NCBI RefSeq assembly: GCF_021730305.1
Contig: NZ_CP032674.1
Coordinates: 2,775,001 to 2,839,000, forward strand
Length of the DNA: 64,000 bases
From: Xanthobacter sp. YC-JY1
GTDB lineage: Bacteria > Pseudomonadota > Alphaproteobacteria > Rhizobiales > Xanthobacteraceae
Reading direction: 5' to 3'
Shown here in pieces: positions 1-8,614 of this stretch (its first letter is position 1; each line of letters opens with the position of its first letter). The position numbers and the translations under genes are program-made. The notes under the pieces were generated by a model. It saw nothing but the letters and a program-made list of their open reading frames with translations, was not told the origin of the DNA and searched no databases.

Positions 1-123
1 ACCGGCAATTACGGCGAGATCTACGACCGCAATGTCGGCCCCGCCACGCCGCTCGGCATCGAGCGTGGCCTCAACAACCTCTGGACCAAGGGCGGCATCC
101 AGTACGGCCCGCCGGTGCGCTGA
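1..123 (+). CDS. aapJ: General L-amino acid ABC transporter substrate-binding protein, C-terminal end (partial)
   Basis: The window opens inside this gene. Only the last 40 codons are present, ending at TGA 121-123. The tail reads as the conserved end of periplasmic AapJ proteins, with an ARGLN-like GIERGLNNLW segment and a final GGIQYGPPVR. AapJ captures a broad range of L-amino acids in the periplasm for the AapQMP membrane complex encoded just downstream on the same strand. The call rests on this short tail plus the perfect operon context. Confidence 0.85.
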   Translation, partial: TGNYGEIYDRNVGPATPLGIERGLNNLWTKGGIQYGPPVR

Positions 124-177
124 GCGCATCGGGGCCTGATGGCCCGCGCCTTGCTTGAGAGCTGGGCTTGAAGACGG

Positions 178-232
178 GGCGGAGGACGCGGGCATCGTGC
201 CCTCCGCCACCAAGAACACAGGCCAAAGGCCT
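178..232 (+). promoter_or_regulatory. Intercistronic hairpins between aapJ and aapQ
   Basis: Two inverted repeats lie in the 126-base gap: GGCGGAGG (178-185) with CCTCCGCC (201-208), and AGGCC-AAA-GGCCT (220-232). Neither has a T-run, so they are not simple terminators. In binding-protein transporter operons such hairpins commonly stabilise the upstream mRNA, so the binding protein is made in excess over the permeases. That role is inferred here. Confidence 0.5.
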
Positions 233-249
233 GAGCTTTCGGGGGTTTC

Positions 250-1545
250 ATGTCTGAAGTCAGCCCTGCCGCGCCGCCGCGGCCAAAGGGCCGTCGCTGG
301 TCCTGGACGGATCCAAAGCTGCGGTCCCAGGTCATCCAGATCACCGTTGCGGTCATCCTCGTCTGGTTGCTGTGGTCGTTCTATTCCAACGCCCAGTCCA
401 ACCTGACCCGGCTCGGCATCGCCTCGGGCTTCGGCTTCCTCGACAATCGTGCCGGCTTCGCCATCAGCCAGTCGCTGGTCCCCTACAACGAATCCATGTC
501 CTACGGCCGCGCCTTCCTGGTGGGCCTGCTCAACACGCTGCTGGTGGCCTTCCTCGGCGTCATCCTGGCGACCCTCATCGGCTTCCTGATGGGCGTGGCC
601 CGGCTGTCGAAGAACGTGGTCATCAAGGCGCTGGCCTCCGCCTATGTGGAGATCACGCGTAATCTGCCGCCGCTGTTCCAGATCATGTTCTGGTATCTCG
701 CCGTGCTGGCCACCCTGCCGGGTCCGCGCCAGAGCTGGGGCTTCGGCCTCCAGCCGCTGCTCGGCGCCATCGGCTCGGGCCTGTCCTCCATCGGCCTCGG
801 CTTCCTCGGCGGCCCGCTCTCGGCCTATGCGGCCAGCCTCGCGGCGCCCGGCGTGTTCGTGAACAATCGCGGCCTCGTGGTGCCGCGCCCGATCTTCGAG
901 GACGGCTCCATGGCCATCCTCTACGCCCTCATCGCCGCCTTCATCTTGAGCTTCCTGCTCGCACGCTGGGCAAAGAAGCGGCGGGAGGCGACCGGACACT
1001 TCTTCCCCGTCTTCTGGACCTCGCTGGGCCTCATCATCGTGCTGCCGCTCCTCGCCTCCGCGGCGATGGGCTTCCCGGTCGGCGTCGAGAAGCCGGAACT
1101 GCGCGGCTTCAACTTCGTCGGCGGGCTGCGCGTCATCCCGGAATTCGTGTCGCTGCTGCTGGCGCTCTCCATCTATACCGGCGGCTTCATCGCCGAGATC
1201 GTGCGCTCGGGCATCCTGGCGGTGTCGAAGGGCCAGACGGAGGCGGCCCATTCGCTCGGCCTGCGCAATGGGCCGACGCTGCGGCTCGTCATCATCCCCC
1301 AGGCCATGCGGGTGATCGTGCCGCCGCTCACCAGCCAGTATCTCAACCTCACCAAGAACTCGTCCTTGGGCGTGGCAGTGGGCTATCCCGACCTGTTCGC
1401 GGTCTTCGCAGGCACCACGCTGAACCAGACCGGCCAGGCCATCGAGATCATCGCCATCATCATGGCGGTCTATCTCACCATCTCCATCGTCACGTCGGCG
1501 ATCATGGGCTGGTACAACAAGCGCGTCGCGCTGGTGGAGCGGTGA
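250..1545 (+). CDS. aapQ: General L-amino acid ABC transporter permease AapQ
   Basis: This is an inner-membrane permease of 431 residues, of the polar amino acid (HisM/GltK) type. It has an N-terminal membrane segment near residue 33, several further hydrophobic segments, and the cytoplasmic EAA-type loop at about residue 315 (EIVRSG then GQTEAAHSLGL), which docks on the ATPase. A long insert between the first two transmembrane blocks is typical of AapQ compared with the roughly 220-residue HisM type. It pairs with AapM to form the channel. The gene follows aapJ and is separated from aapM by one base. Confidence 0.95.
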   Translation: MSEVSPAAPPRPKGRRWSWTDPKLRSQVIQITVAVILVWLLWSFYSNAQSNLTRLGIASGFGFLDNRAGFAISQSLVPYNESMSYGRAFLVGLLNTLLVAFLGVILATLIGFLMGVARLSKNVVIKALASAYVEITRNLPPLFQIMFWYLAVLATLPGPRQSWGFGLQPLLGAIGSGLSSIGLGFLGGPLSAYAASLAAPGVFVNNRGLVVPRPIFEDGSMAILYALIAAFILSFLLARWAKKRREATGHFFPVFWTSLGLIIVLPLLASAAMGFPVGVEKPELRGFNFVGGLRVIPEFVSLLLALSIYTGGFIAEIVRSGILAVSKGQTEAAHSLGLRNGPTLRLVIIPQAMRVIVPPLTSQYLNLTKNSSLGVAVGYPDLFAVFAGTTLNQTGQAIEIIAIIMAVYLTISIVTSAIMGWYNKRVALVER

Positions 1546-1546
1546 C

Positions 1547-2956
1547 ATGACGGATATCTCCGCCCCCCGCCCCTCCATCACGCCCGCAACGCCCTTCGTC
1601 TCGACGGCGTTCCACGAGCCGCAGCCGGCCCCGGTCTCGACCCGCGGCCCCATCCTGTGGGCCCGCCAGCACCTGTTCGGCTCGGTGCCGCAGGTGCTGC
1701 TCACGCTGTTCGGCATCTGGCTCGTCTATGTGACGGTGCCGCCGCTCATCAAATTCTTCCTCATCGATGCGGTGTGGACCGGCACCAACCGCGACGCTTG
1801 CCTCGCCGAAAAGCTCGGGCGGCCGGTGGGCGCCTGCTGGCCCTTCATCTGGGCCAAGCTCGACCAGCTCATCTACGGCTTCTACCCGGCCAGCGAGCGC
1901 TGGCGGGTGAATGTGGTGTACTGGCTCGGCGCCCTTCTGCTGCTGCCTCTGCTGATCCAGAGCCTGCCCTACAAGCGGCTCAACGCCATCGCCTTCTTCG
2001 GCGTCTACCCGGTGGTGGCCTTCGTGCTGCTCACCGGCGGCAATCTCGATCTCCAGCGCTTCGTCCTCGGCTGGCTCGGCGTGGACTTCTCCACCATCGG
2101 CGGCGCTCAGGGCCTGCGGATCGGCTTCTGGGTCGACTACGTCCTCTCGACAGTCCTGCTGACAGCCATCGCCTTCGGCATCTCCCGCTTCCTTGCGGGG
2201 CCGGAGGGCGGACGCTCGGCGGCGCAGACGACGCTCAGCGTGCTCGGCGTGCTCGCCGTGGTGCTGCTGGCGGTGGACATCGACACCGGCCTGCCCCAGG
2301 TCGAGACGCGCCTGTGGGGCGGACTGCTGGTGACGTTGGTGATCGCCGTCACCGGCATCACCGTGTCCCTGCCCTTCGGCATCCTCCTCGCCCTCGGCCG
2401 GCGCTCCAAGCTGCAGCTGGTGAAGTGGCTGTGCATCATCTTCATCGAGTTCTGGCGCGGCGTTCCGCTCATCACGGTGCTGTTCTTCGCCACCTACATG
2501 CTGCCGTTGTTCCTGCCCGGCCGCTTCACCATCGACGGACTGCTGCGGGCGCTGGTGGGCGTCGCCTTGTTCGCCTCGGCCTACATGGCGGAGGTGGTGC
2601 GCGGTGGCCTGCAGGCTATCCCCAAGGGCCAGTATGAGGGCGCCATGGCGGTGGGCCTGCGCTCGGGGCTCATGATGCGCCTTGTGGTCCTCCCGCAGGC
2701 GCTGAAGCTGGTGATCCCGGGCATCGTCAACAACTTCATCGGCCTGTTCAAGGACACGACGCTGGTGCTGATCGTCTCGATCTTCGACCTGCTCGGCTCC
2801 ATGCGCGCGGCCTTCACCGATCCCAACTGGGCCTCGCCCACCACCCTGTTCACCGGCTTCGGCTTCGCCGGCATCATCTACTTCGTCTTCTGCTTCGGCA
2901 TGTCCCGGTATTCGATGGCGCTGGAGAAGCGCCTCGACCGGGCCCAGCGACACTGA
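1547..2956 (+). CDS. aapM: General L-amino acid ABC transporter permease AapM
   Basis: This is the second permease of the AapQM heterodimer, 469 residues long. That is longer than the roughly 384 residues I recall for the Rhizobium protein. The extra length is a hydrophobic block between the N-terminal segment (about residues 45-65) and the core permease domain (about 260-460). The EAA loop lies near residue 347 (EVVRGG then [11 protein letters not shown]). The last third is strongly conserved with other polar amino acid permeases. The start codon lies one base after the aapQ stop codon (TGACATGA junction), so translation is probably coupled. aapP follows after ten bases. Confidence 0.95.
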   Translation: MTDISAPRPSITPATPFVSTAFHEPQPAPVSTRGPILWARQHLFGSVPQVLLTLFGIWLVYVTVPPLIKFFLIDAVWTGTNRDACLAEKLGRPVGACWPFIWAKLDQLIYGFYPASERWRVNVVYWLGALLLLPLLIQSLPYKRLNAIAFFGVYPVVAFVLLTGGNLDLQRFVLGWLGVDFSTIGGAQGLRIGFWVDYVLSTVLLTAIAFGISRFLAGPEGGRSAAQTTLSVLGVLAVVLLAVDIDTGLPQVETRLWGGLLVTLVIAVTGITVSLPFGILLALGRRSKLQLVKWLCIIFIEFWRGVPLITVLFFATYMLPLFLPGRFTIDGLLRALVGVALFASAYMAEVVRGGLQAIPKGQYEGAMAVGLRSGLMMRLVVLPQALKLVIPGIVNNFIGLFKDTTLVLIVSIFDLLGSMRAAFTDPNWASPTTLFTGFGFAGIIYFVFCFGMSRYSMALEKRLDRAQRH

Positions 2957-2966
2957 GAGGGACTTC

Positions 2967-3743
2967 ATGAGCACCGATCCCATCATCGCCGAAGTCGAGG
3001 CCACCGCCCCGAAGATCGCGGTCGAGATGACCGGCGTGAACAAGTGGTACGGCGACTTCCACGTCCTCCGGGACGTGAACCTGACCGTGGAGCGGGGCGA
3101 ACGCCTCGTCATCTGCGGCCCGTCCGGCTCGGGCAAGTCCACCCTCATCCGCTGCATCAACCGTCTGGAAGAGCACCAGAAGGGCCGCATCGTTGTGGAT
3201 GGCATCGAGCTGACCGACGACCTCAAGCGCATCGACGAGGTGCGCCGCGAGGTGGGCATGTGCTTCCAGCACTTCAACCTGTTCCCGCACCTCACCATCC
3301 TCGAGAACTGCACGCTTGCCCCCATGTGGGTGCGCAAGATGCCGAAGAAGGAGGCCGAGGATCTGGCGATGCACTTCCTCGAGAAGGTGAAGATCCCGCA
3401 CCAGGCGCACAAATATCCCGGCCAGCTGTCCGGTGGCCAGCAGCAGCGCGTGGCCATCGCCCGTGCGCTCTGCATGCGTCCGCGCATCATGCTGTTCGAC
3501 GAGCCGACCTCCGCCCTCGACCCCGAGATGGTGAAGGAGGTGCTCGACACCATGGTGTCGCTGGCCCAGGACGGCATGACCATGCTGTGCGTGACCCACG
3601 AGATGGGCTTTGCCCGTCAGGTGGCGAACCGGGTGATCTTCATGGATGCCGGGCAGATCGTGGAGATGAACGAGCCCAACGCCTTCTTCTCCAACCCGCA
3701 GCACGAGCGCACCAAGCTCTTCCTCAGCCAGATCCTGCACTGA
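2967..3743 (+). CDS. aapP: General L-amino acid ABC transporter ATP-binding protein AapP
   Basis: This is the cytoplasmic ATPase (258 residues) that powers AapQM. The Walker A motif GPSGSGKST is at 51-59, the LSGGQQQR signature at 154-161, Walker B (IMLFDEP) near 174-180, and the switch histidine in VTHEM. The preceding GAGAGGG is a good ribosome-binding site for the ATG at 2967. It ends the aap operon. A GC hairpin follows, then convergent genes. Confidence 0.96.
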   Translation: MSTDPIIAEVEATAPKIAVEMTGVNKWYGDFHVLRDVNLTVERGERLVICGPSGSGKSTLIRCINRLEEHQKGRIVVDGIELTDDLKRIDEVRREVGMCFQHFNLFPHLTILENCTLAPMWVRKMPKKEAEDLAMHFLEKVKIPHQAHKYPGQLSGGQQQRVAIARALCMRPRIMLFDEPTSALDPEMVKEVLDTMVSLAQDGMTMLCVTHEMGFARQVANRVIFMDAGQIVEMNEPNAFFSNPQHERTKLFLSQILH

Positions 3744-3774
3744 GAAGGCGATGGTCCCACGGCACGCCGCCGCC

Positions 3775-3798
3775 CTCCGGCCTCACCGGGGGCCGGAG
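3775..3798. terminator. GC-rich hairpin between convergent aapP and LAB_N gene
   Basis: CTCCGGCC (3775-3782) pairs with GGCCGGAG (3791-3798) across an eight-base loop. It lies in the 87-base gap between two convergent genes and so could end transcription from either side, but there is no clear T-run. Confidence 0.35.
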
Positions 3799-3830
3799 CT
3801 TGCGCAGGTTACGGCTTGGAAAGGCGCGGC

Positions 3831-4160
3831 TTACGTCACCGCGCGGTTCGCCCGCCGCTCGCGCAGGGCGAACTGCAGGTTGCGGATGTAGATGAAGGTG
3901 GAGAGCGCCTGTCCGGCGATGAACACCGGGTCCTTGCGGTAGATGGCATAGACCAGCAGCAGCGAGCCGCCGCCGAGAGAAAAGGTCCAGAACGCAAAGG
4001 GAATGACCGAGCGCTGCGCCCGCTCGCTGGCGATCCACTGCACCACGAAGCGCATGGTGAACATGAACTGCGCGACAAGGCCCAGCGCCACCCACCAGTC
4101 GAACTGGTCGATGAACACCTCGGTCATGTAGCGACCGATCTGCGACAGGTAATAGACCAT
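3831..4160 (-). CDS. Lipid A biosynthesis N-terminal (LAB_N) domain membrane protein
   Basis: A small integral membrane protein (109 residues) with about three hydrophobic segments. It matches the LAB_N family in FDWWVALGLVAQ, RFVVQW, SERA and the YAIYRKDPVFI stretch. These proteins sit beside undecaprenyl-phosphate sugar transferases and lipid A modification genes. Their biochemical role is not settled, but help with lipid-linked sugar handling is likely. The start ATG (4160-4158) overlaps the TGA of the upstream GT2 gene by one base. A reading frame extends further upstream, but it lies inside the GT2 gene and lacks family similarity. It is the last gene of the four-gene operon. Confidence 0.85.
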   Translation of the reverse strand: MVYYLSQIGRYMTEVFIDQFDWWVALGLVAQFMFTMRFVVQWIASERAQRSVIPFAFWTFSLGGGSLLLVYAIYRKDPVFIAGQALSTFIYIRNLQFALRERRANRAVT

Positions 4161-4906
4161 CACCCGCGCTCCACCACATGCGGCGTGCGGCGGCGGCGGA
4201 CCAGCCAGAACACGCCGAACATGTCGATGATGCCGACCCACAGGCGGTTCCAGAACCCGTATTTCGACACGCCGTGCCAGCGCTCGCGGTCCACGACCTT
4301 CACTGTGAGGATGTCGTAGCCCTCGCGTCGCACCAGGGCCGCCATAAAGCGGTGCTGGCCGTCGAACATGGGCAGGCGCAGTTGCACCTCCCGACGCACG
4401 ACCTTGAGGCCACAGCCGGTGTCGCGCGAGCCGTCGTTGAGCAGGCTGCGGCGGACCCGGTTGGCGAGCCGCGACTGGAAGCGCTTGAAGCCAGTGTCCT
4501 TGCGCCCCTGACGTTCGCCCTGCACCATGCCGACGCGGGGCCCGCCCGCGTCCATGACACGGACCATCTCGGGCAGATAGCCGGGGTCGTTCTGGCCGTC
4601 GCCGTCCAGCAGCAGGAGAAGATCGCCCCGCGCCGCCCAGGCGCCGGTCTCGACGCCCGCGGACTTCCCGCAGGCCTTCTCGTGCGCGACGATGCGCAGA
4701 TAGGGACGGGTCTGCTGCGCCAGCCGCAGGTTGGCGCGGGTGGCGTCGGTGGAGCCATCGTCCACGAAGATCAGTTCGAACGGTTCGAACGATAGCGCCG
4801 CATCGATCTCTTCGATCAGCGGCAGCACGTTGTCCGCCTCGTCCTTTACGGCGATCACCACCGACAGCCGGGGGGCCGCGGCGGTTTCGGAAGAAGGGGA
4901 AGTCAA
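4160..4906 (-). CDS. Family 2 glycosyltransferase (polyprenyl-phosphate sugar synthase type)
   Basis: A 248-residue cytoplasmic GT-A enzyme resembling dolichol-phosphate mannose synthase and ArnC. Residues 14-20 start the fold (SVVIAVKDEADN), DDGSTD lies near 49-54, the metal-binding DGDGQNDP near 102, and a GQHRFM/SKYG block near 190-220. It should move a sugar from a nucleotide donor to a polyprenyl phosphate. The product would then feed the GT39 transferase encoded in the same operon. The gene overlaps the PAP2 gene by four bases (ATGA). The sugar cannot be told from sequence alone; Rhizobium RgtE uses galacturonic acid and E. coli ArnC uses 4-formamido-arabinose. Confidence 0.88.
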   Translation of the reverse strand: MTSPSSETAAAPRLSVVIAVKDEADNVLPLIEEIDAALSFEPFELIFVDDGSTDATRANLRLAQQTRPYLRIVAHEKACGKSAGVETGAWAARGDLLLLLDGDGQNDPGYLPEMVRVMDAGGPRVGMVQGERQGRKDTGFKRFQSRLANRVRRSLLNDGSRDTGCGLKVVRREVQLRLPMFDGQHRFMAALVRREGYDILTVKVVDRERWHGVSKYGFWNRLWVGIIDMFGVFWLVRRRRTPHVVERG

Positions 4907-5865
4907 GGTCTCGCCTCTTGGGCTGGAACGGCTGTGCTCATGTCTTGCGGCGGCGGAAGGGAGGATCCAGCCCGCGCGGGATTGACGGGAGCGAGGAGCC
5001 GCGCGAGCCGTCGCGCGGACGGCCCCGCCATGGGCACGATCGTCCCGCCCGCGTCAACCGCGAAGACGACGCGGCGGGCGGCGAACAGCTTGACCGTCCA
5101 CAAGGCGGCGGCTGTCCCAAGGACCGCGCCGGCCACCACGTCGCTCGGATAGTGGGAGCTGAGCACGATGCGGGTCGCGGCGATGGGAAAGGCCGCCACG
5201 AGGAGGATCGTCCGCGCCCGCGGGAACAGGGCGGCGAAGGCCACCGCGGCCGCGAATGTGGTGGTGGCGTGCCCCGAAGGGAACGACGCGAAGCTCGACT
5301 TCCAGATCAGGAAATCGAACGTCATCTCGGGGCTCGGGCCCTTGATGTGCATGGCGGCGTGGGGACGCGCCCGGCCGAGACTGTGCTTGACGATGGCCAC
5401 CAGGAGCCCCACCGGCGCGATGGCGAGGAACAGGAAGCCGAGGCGTGCCGCGACACTGGCGGCGATCCGCCGGGTCATCTCGTCGCCCACGTGGGTGAGC
5501 ATCAACGCATAGGCAAGGCCAATGCCGAGCGGCCACAGCACCACGCCGCTGAAGCCGAGGTCGGTGAGGCGGTCGCTGAAGATGACGAGCCACGACGGCG
5601 CCTTGAGCCTGAGGCCCATGGTGAGCGGGTCGACCAGCAGCATCAGCGCCGCCACGACGCCCGCCGTCAGCACCGCGAGCGCCAGAGCCTCCCAGCGCCC
5701 AAGGAAGCCGAGGCGCGGGCGCGGCACGCCAATACGGCGGTCGCGCAGATATGCGAGGCCGCGCCAGATGGAGAGGAGGAGCAGGCGCACGCCTTCTCCC
5801 ACCGTCCGCAGGATTGCGGCGAGCGAACCGGACTGAGCCGCGCCGGTGCCGACCTCGGTGCTCAT
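4903..5865 (-). CDS. PAP2-family membrane phosphatase
   Basis: A 320-residue multi-pass phosphatase with all three parts of the PAP2 signature: KHSLGRARP, PSGH, and an R-x5-HYPSD block. It is therefore expected to be active on a lipid (pyro)phosphate facing the periplasm. Likely substrates are undecaprenyl pyrophosphate or lipid A phosphates (LpxE-like). It overlaps the GT39 gene upstream and the GT2 gene downstream by four bases each, so the three products are probably made together. A hydrophilic, basic C-terminal tail of about 40 residues is not part of the family core. Confidence 0.9.
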   Translation of the reverse strand: MSTEVGTGAAQSGSLAAILRTVGEGVRLLLLSIWRGLAYLRDRRIGVPRPRLGFLGRWEALALAVLTAGVVAALMLLVDPLTMGLRLKAPSWLVIFSDRLTDLGFSGVVLWPLGIGLAYALMLTHVGDEMTRRIAASVAARLGFLFLAIAPVGLLVAIVKHSLGRARPHAAMHIKGPSPEMTFDFLIWKSSFASFPSGHATTTFAAAVAFAALFPRARTILLVAAFPIAATRIVLSSHYPSDVVAGAVLGTAAALWTVKLFAARRVVFAVDAGGTIVPMAGPSARRLARLLAPVNPARAGSSLPPPQDMSTAVPAQEARP

Positions 5866-7595
5866 GGGGCGGCCTCGTCGGAGCGGAACACGGTGATGGA
5901 GGTGGGTCGCCCGCCGTTATAGGTGAAGCCGGAGATGGTCGCCACCGCGTGATATTTGAGCCCGAGCAGCCCGGCGTGCCGCTCGAAGACCGGTGTGAAG
6001 CGCTCGTCGATGAAGGCCAGGGCGCAGCCTCCCTTCTTCAGCAGCGCGGCCGCCTCCTTGGGCAGGCCGTATTGGATCTGCGTGCCCACGAGGAAGACGA
6101 GGCTCGGCTCCTGATAGGGGAAGGAAGCGACGTTTGCGGCTGGGCAGCCCTGCTGCTTCACCACGGCGGCGAGCCGCTCGGAAATCCACAGCGCCCGCAT
6201 CTGCGGCAGCATGGTCTGCCAGACGGCGAGATAGAGCATCATCGCGCCGGCGAGCGCGGTGAGGAACGCCCCCTCGATCCCAACCCGTGAGTAGGCCCGC
6301 GCCGCCCACCACAGCAGCATGACGCCCAGCAACAGCAGCGGCCACGCCGCGAGGCCGAAGCCGCTGCCGAAATAGAGATAGGCCGCGCCAAGCGCCAGCG
6401 AGACCACAATGCCGAAGCCCGGCCAGAACCAGACCACGCCGGCGAGCCGCGAGCCCACGGCGGCCAGTCCGCCCCGCTCGACGACGAGGGCCGAGAGGAT
6501 CGCCAGCGCCGGATAGACCGGCAGCACATAATGCGGGAGCTTGGTGACGGCGATCTCGAACACCACCCAGCTCGGCACCAGCCAGCACAGCAGAAACCGC
6601 TCCGCCCGCCCGCGCCGGTTGCGCCAGACACAGGGGGCGGCCAGGGCGGCCACCACGATGGACGGCCAGAACGTGCCCCATGCGGCGAGGAAATAGCTGC
6701 CTGGCGGCCCCCAGTGGCCTTCCGCGCCTTCGGCCACTTTGCCCATCATGTCGACGCCGACGGCCAGCTGATAGAAGGCACCGTTGGTAACGAGGTAGAT
6801 GGCGACAAACCACGGCAGCACCAGCAACAGGCACCACAGCAGGCCCGGAAGGGGCTTCAGCGGCCGCAGGAAGGCGCCGGAGCGGTCCGCGATGGCGAGC
6901 GCCGCGATGGCCGGCCCGATGAACAGCGGCGCCACCGGCCCCTTCACGAGGATGCCCGCCGCAAGGCCGGTCCAGAAGATGAAGGCGAGGGTCCAGTCGC
7001 CGAGGCGCGCCCCGGGCGGACGGATATAGGCCCGCGCCAGCGCGCCGAAGCACGCGAGAATGGTGAAGAGCAGCACCGCGTCGGTCTTGGCGAGCCGCGC
7101 TTCCACCCCCAGCAGCACGCATCCCACCATCATCAGGGATGCGAACAGCGCGCCGCGTCGGGAGAGGAAGACGAGGGCCGTCCAATAGGTGAGCAGCACC
7201 GCGCCGATGGCGGCGACCAGAGACGGCAGGCGGTAGAGCCAGATGGAGGTGCGGGCGGACGGCCCGATCACCGCCTCGCCGGCTTTGACCGTTGCGGCTT
7301 GCAACCAGTAGATGCCGATGGGCTTCTTGTACCGCACCTGGGTATGGAAGCGGATGTCGATGTAATTGCCGCTTTCCAGCATCTGCTTCGTCGCCTGGGC
7401 GAAGCGCGCCTCGTCGCGATCGATGGGCGAGAGGTTGAAGAAGCCCGGCAGGAACGAGATGAGGGCGACGGCCACCAGCAGCAGCACGGCACGGCCATGA
7501 CGCGCCGACGCCGTGTCGAGGATCCCCACGAGGCGCTGCGGCAGGTCAAGATCGAACGCCCGCCGATGATCGGATGCGGGCTGTGAGATGGCCAT
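5862..7595 (-). CDS. Family 39 (ArnT-like) polyprenyl-phosphate-sugar glycosyltransferase
   Basis: A 577-residue membrane enzyme of the GT39/PMT family. The first periplasmic loop carries the catalytic acidic pair in DRDEARFAQ, followed by RYKKPIGIYWL, both hallmarks of ArnT and RgtA-type transferases. About ten more hydrophobic helices and a periplasmic C-terminal domain follow. It moves a sugar from a polyprenyl-phosphate carrier to lipid A, core sugar or another envelope acceptor. It is the first gene of the operon, so the 195-base gap to hemP should hold the operon promoter. Polymyxin resistance would be one possible outcome, but the sugar and acceptor are unknown. Confidence 0.9.
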   Translation of the reverse strand: MAISQPASDHRRAFDLDLPQRLVGILDTASARHGRAVLLLVAVALISFLPGFFNLSPIDRDEARFAQATKQMLESGNYIDIRFHTQVRYKKPIGIYWLQAATVKAGEAVIGPSARTSIWLYRLPSLVAAIGAVLLTYWTALVFLSRRGALFASLMMVGCVLLGVEARLAKTDAVLLFTILACFGALARAYIRPPGARLGDWTLAFIFWTGLAAGILVKGPVAPLFIGPAIAALAIADRSGAFLRPLKPLPGLLWCLLLVLPWFVAIYLVTNGAFYQLAVGVDMMGKVAEGAEGHWGPPGSYFLAAWGTFWPSIVVAALAAPCVWRNRRGRAERFLLCWLVPSWVVFEIAVTKLPHYVLPVYPALAILSALVVERGGLAAVGSRLAGVVWFWPGFGIVVSLALGAAYLYFGSGFGLAAWPLLLLGVMLLWWAARAYSRVGIEGAFLTALAGAMMLYLAVWQTMLPQMRALWISERLAAVVKQQGCPAANVASFPYQEPSLVFLVGTQIQYGLPKEAAALLKKGGCALAFIDERFTPVFERHAGLLGLKYHAVATISGFTYNGGRPTSITVFRSDEAAP

Positions 7596-7790
7596 GCTTC
7601 GGTCTGGATCCGCTCGAAATGGGCGCGGACAATAACAGAAACGCCCGCACCGAAAAGGACCGGACGGTCATGCGCAAAAGCAGCCTTTCCGCCGGGGCGC
7701 ACCCTCATGCAGACCAAACGCGGCGAAGGAAAGGCACCGGCCAAGCTCAAGCGGGTCGGTGTTTCAGACGGTATCGGGAAACGGGCCGAC

Positions 7791-8015
7791 CTATTTGGTC
7801 AGGATCAGCTTGTTCTGCGCCGTGAGCCGCAACTGATACGTGTGCTCGCCGTGGGCGATGGTCACGAGGCGCCCCGCGGCGAACAGATCCCGGCTGTCGA
7901 GCTGCGCATCCACCATGGGGATAGCCCGGCAGGTGTCATCCGACGAACGAAAGGTCCACTCGCCGCCAGCCTTGCCGTTATCGAGATGAGAACTCCCGTG
8001 TTCATGCCTGTTCAT
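7791..8015 (-). CDS. hemP: Hemin uptake protein HemP
   Basis: A small protein (74 residues) whose C-terminal 40 residues match the HemP family: DSRDLF, a HGEHTYQLRLT stretch and the final NKLILTK. HemP/HmuP proteins act in iron-starved cells and are tied to heme uptake genes; in rhizobia HmuP helps switch on the heme receptor gene. The ATG at 8015 has a GGAG at a good distance. No heme transport genes are adjacent, so this is an orphan copy. The region in front holds two overlapping palindromes that look iron-responsive. Confidence 0.85.
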   Translation of the reverse strand: MNRHEHGSSHLDNGKAGGEWTFRSSDDTCRAIPMVDAQLDSRDLFAAGRLVTIAHGEHTYQLRLTAQNKLILTK

Positions 8016-8073
8016 TTTGAATCGCTCCAGATCCGGGAGCGAGCCACGACCAATGCTGCGGGTCGCGGCTCAC

Positions 8074-8097
8074 TTTAGAAGCATTCAATACTTGAAT
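8074..8097 (-). promoter_or_regulatory. Overlapping palindromes upstream of hemP (candidate Irr/iron-control box)
   Basis: TTTAGAAGCATTCAATA (8074-8090) resembles the TTTAGAA-N3-TTCTAAA type Irr/ICE box with an imperfect right half. Overlapping it is a perfect inverted repeat ATTCAA-TAC-TTGAAT (8083-8097). The site lies 59 bases upstream of hemP, where a repressor could block transcription. Regulator identity is inferred. Confidence 0.5.
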
Positions 8098-8254
8098 ACC
8101 ACCGACTTATCCTTGAGTAATCCATGACGCGGCCGCGATCAATCCCCGCGAAGCGCGCGATGTACTGGACACGCGGCTGCGCGCCCGCAACTTTCGCTGC
8201 GTTCGCTGCGGCCGGCCCGAATGAAGGCTTGGAATCGGCGCGCGCGGGCGCGCG

Positions 8255-8491
8255 TCAGAAGGCCTTGAAGGTGATGATGGTGCGGGTGTCCTGAATGCCA
8301 GGAATGGTCTGCACCTTCTGGTTCACGTAGTGGCCGATGTCGGTTCCGGGCTCCACGTAGAACTTCACCAGAAGGTCGAACTCGCCGGCCGTGGAATAGA
8401 TCTCGGAGGCGATCTCCGCATTGGCGAGGGCATCGGCCACCTCGTAGGACTTCCCGAGCTGGCACTTGATCTGGACGAAGAAGGGAACCAC
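8255..8491 (-). CDS. Stand-alone Lrp/AsnC ligand-binding (RAM) domain protein
   Basis: A 78-residue protein that consists only of the effector-binding RAM domain of Lrp/AsnC regulators, with no DNA-binding helix-turn-helix. The pattern [27 protein letters not shown] and [13 protein letters not shown] is typical of this stand-alone group. The family start aligns with a GTG at 8491. A much longer open frame continues upstream but lies antisense to thiD and is not family sequence. Such proteins are thought to sense amino acids and may assemble with full-length Lrp proteins; the ligand here is unknown. Confidence 0.82.
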   Translation of the reverse strand: MVPFFVQIKCQLGKSYEVADALANAEIASEIYSTAGEFDLLVKFYVEPGTDIGHYVNQKVQTIPGIQDTRTIITFKAF

Positions 8492-8614
8492 GGCGTGCTC
8501 CGCTGGCGGCGGGATCGGAAGGCCCTCGCGGGCCGCGCCAAGGTGGACAAATCCGCCGGGACTGGCAAGGGTGGCGGCTCGATCATCCCCGCCCACCGGA
8601 GCCTCACGTCGTCC

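Noticed and set aside
1502-3583. A 693-codon open frame antisense to aapM and aapP
   Set aside because: It is low-complexity in composition (His, Arg, Glu, Gln), the mirror of a GC-rich coding strand, and the sense genes are certain.
8492-8614. Possible TPP riboswitch ahead of thiD
   Set aside because: The conserved CUGAGA and related core sequences are not seen in the gap.
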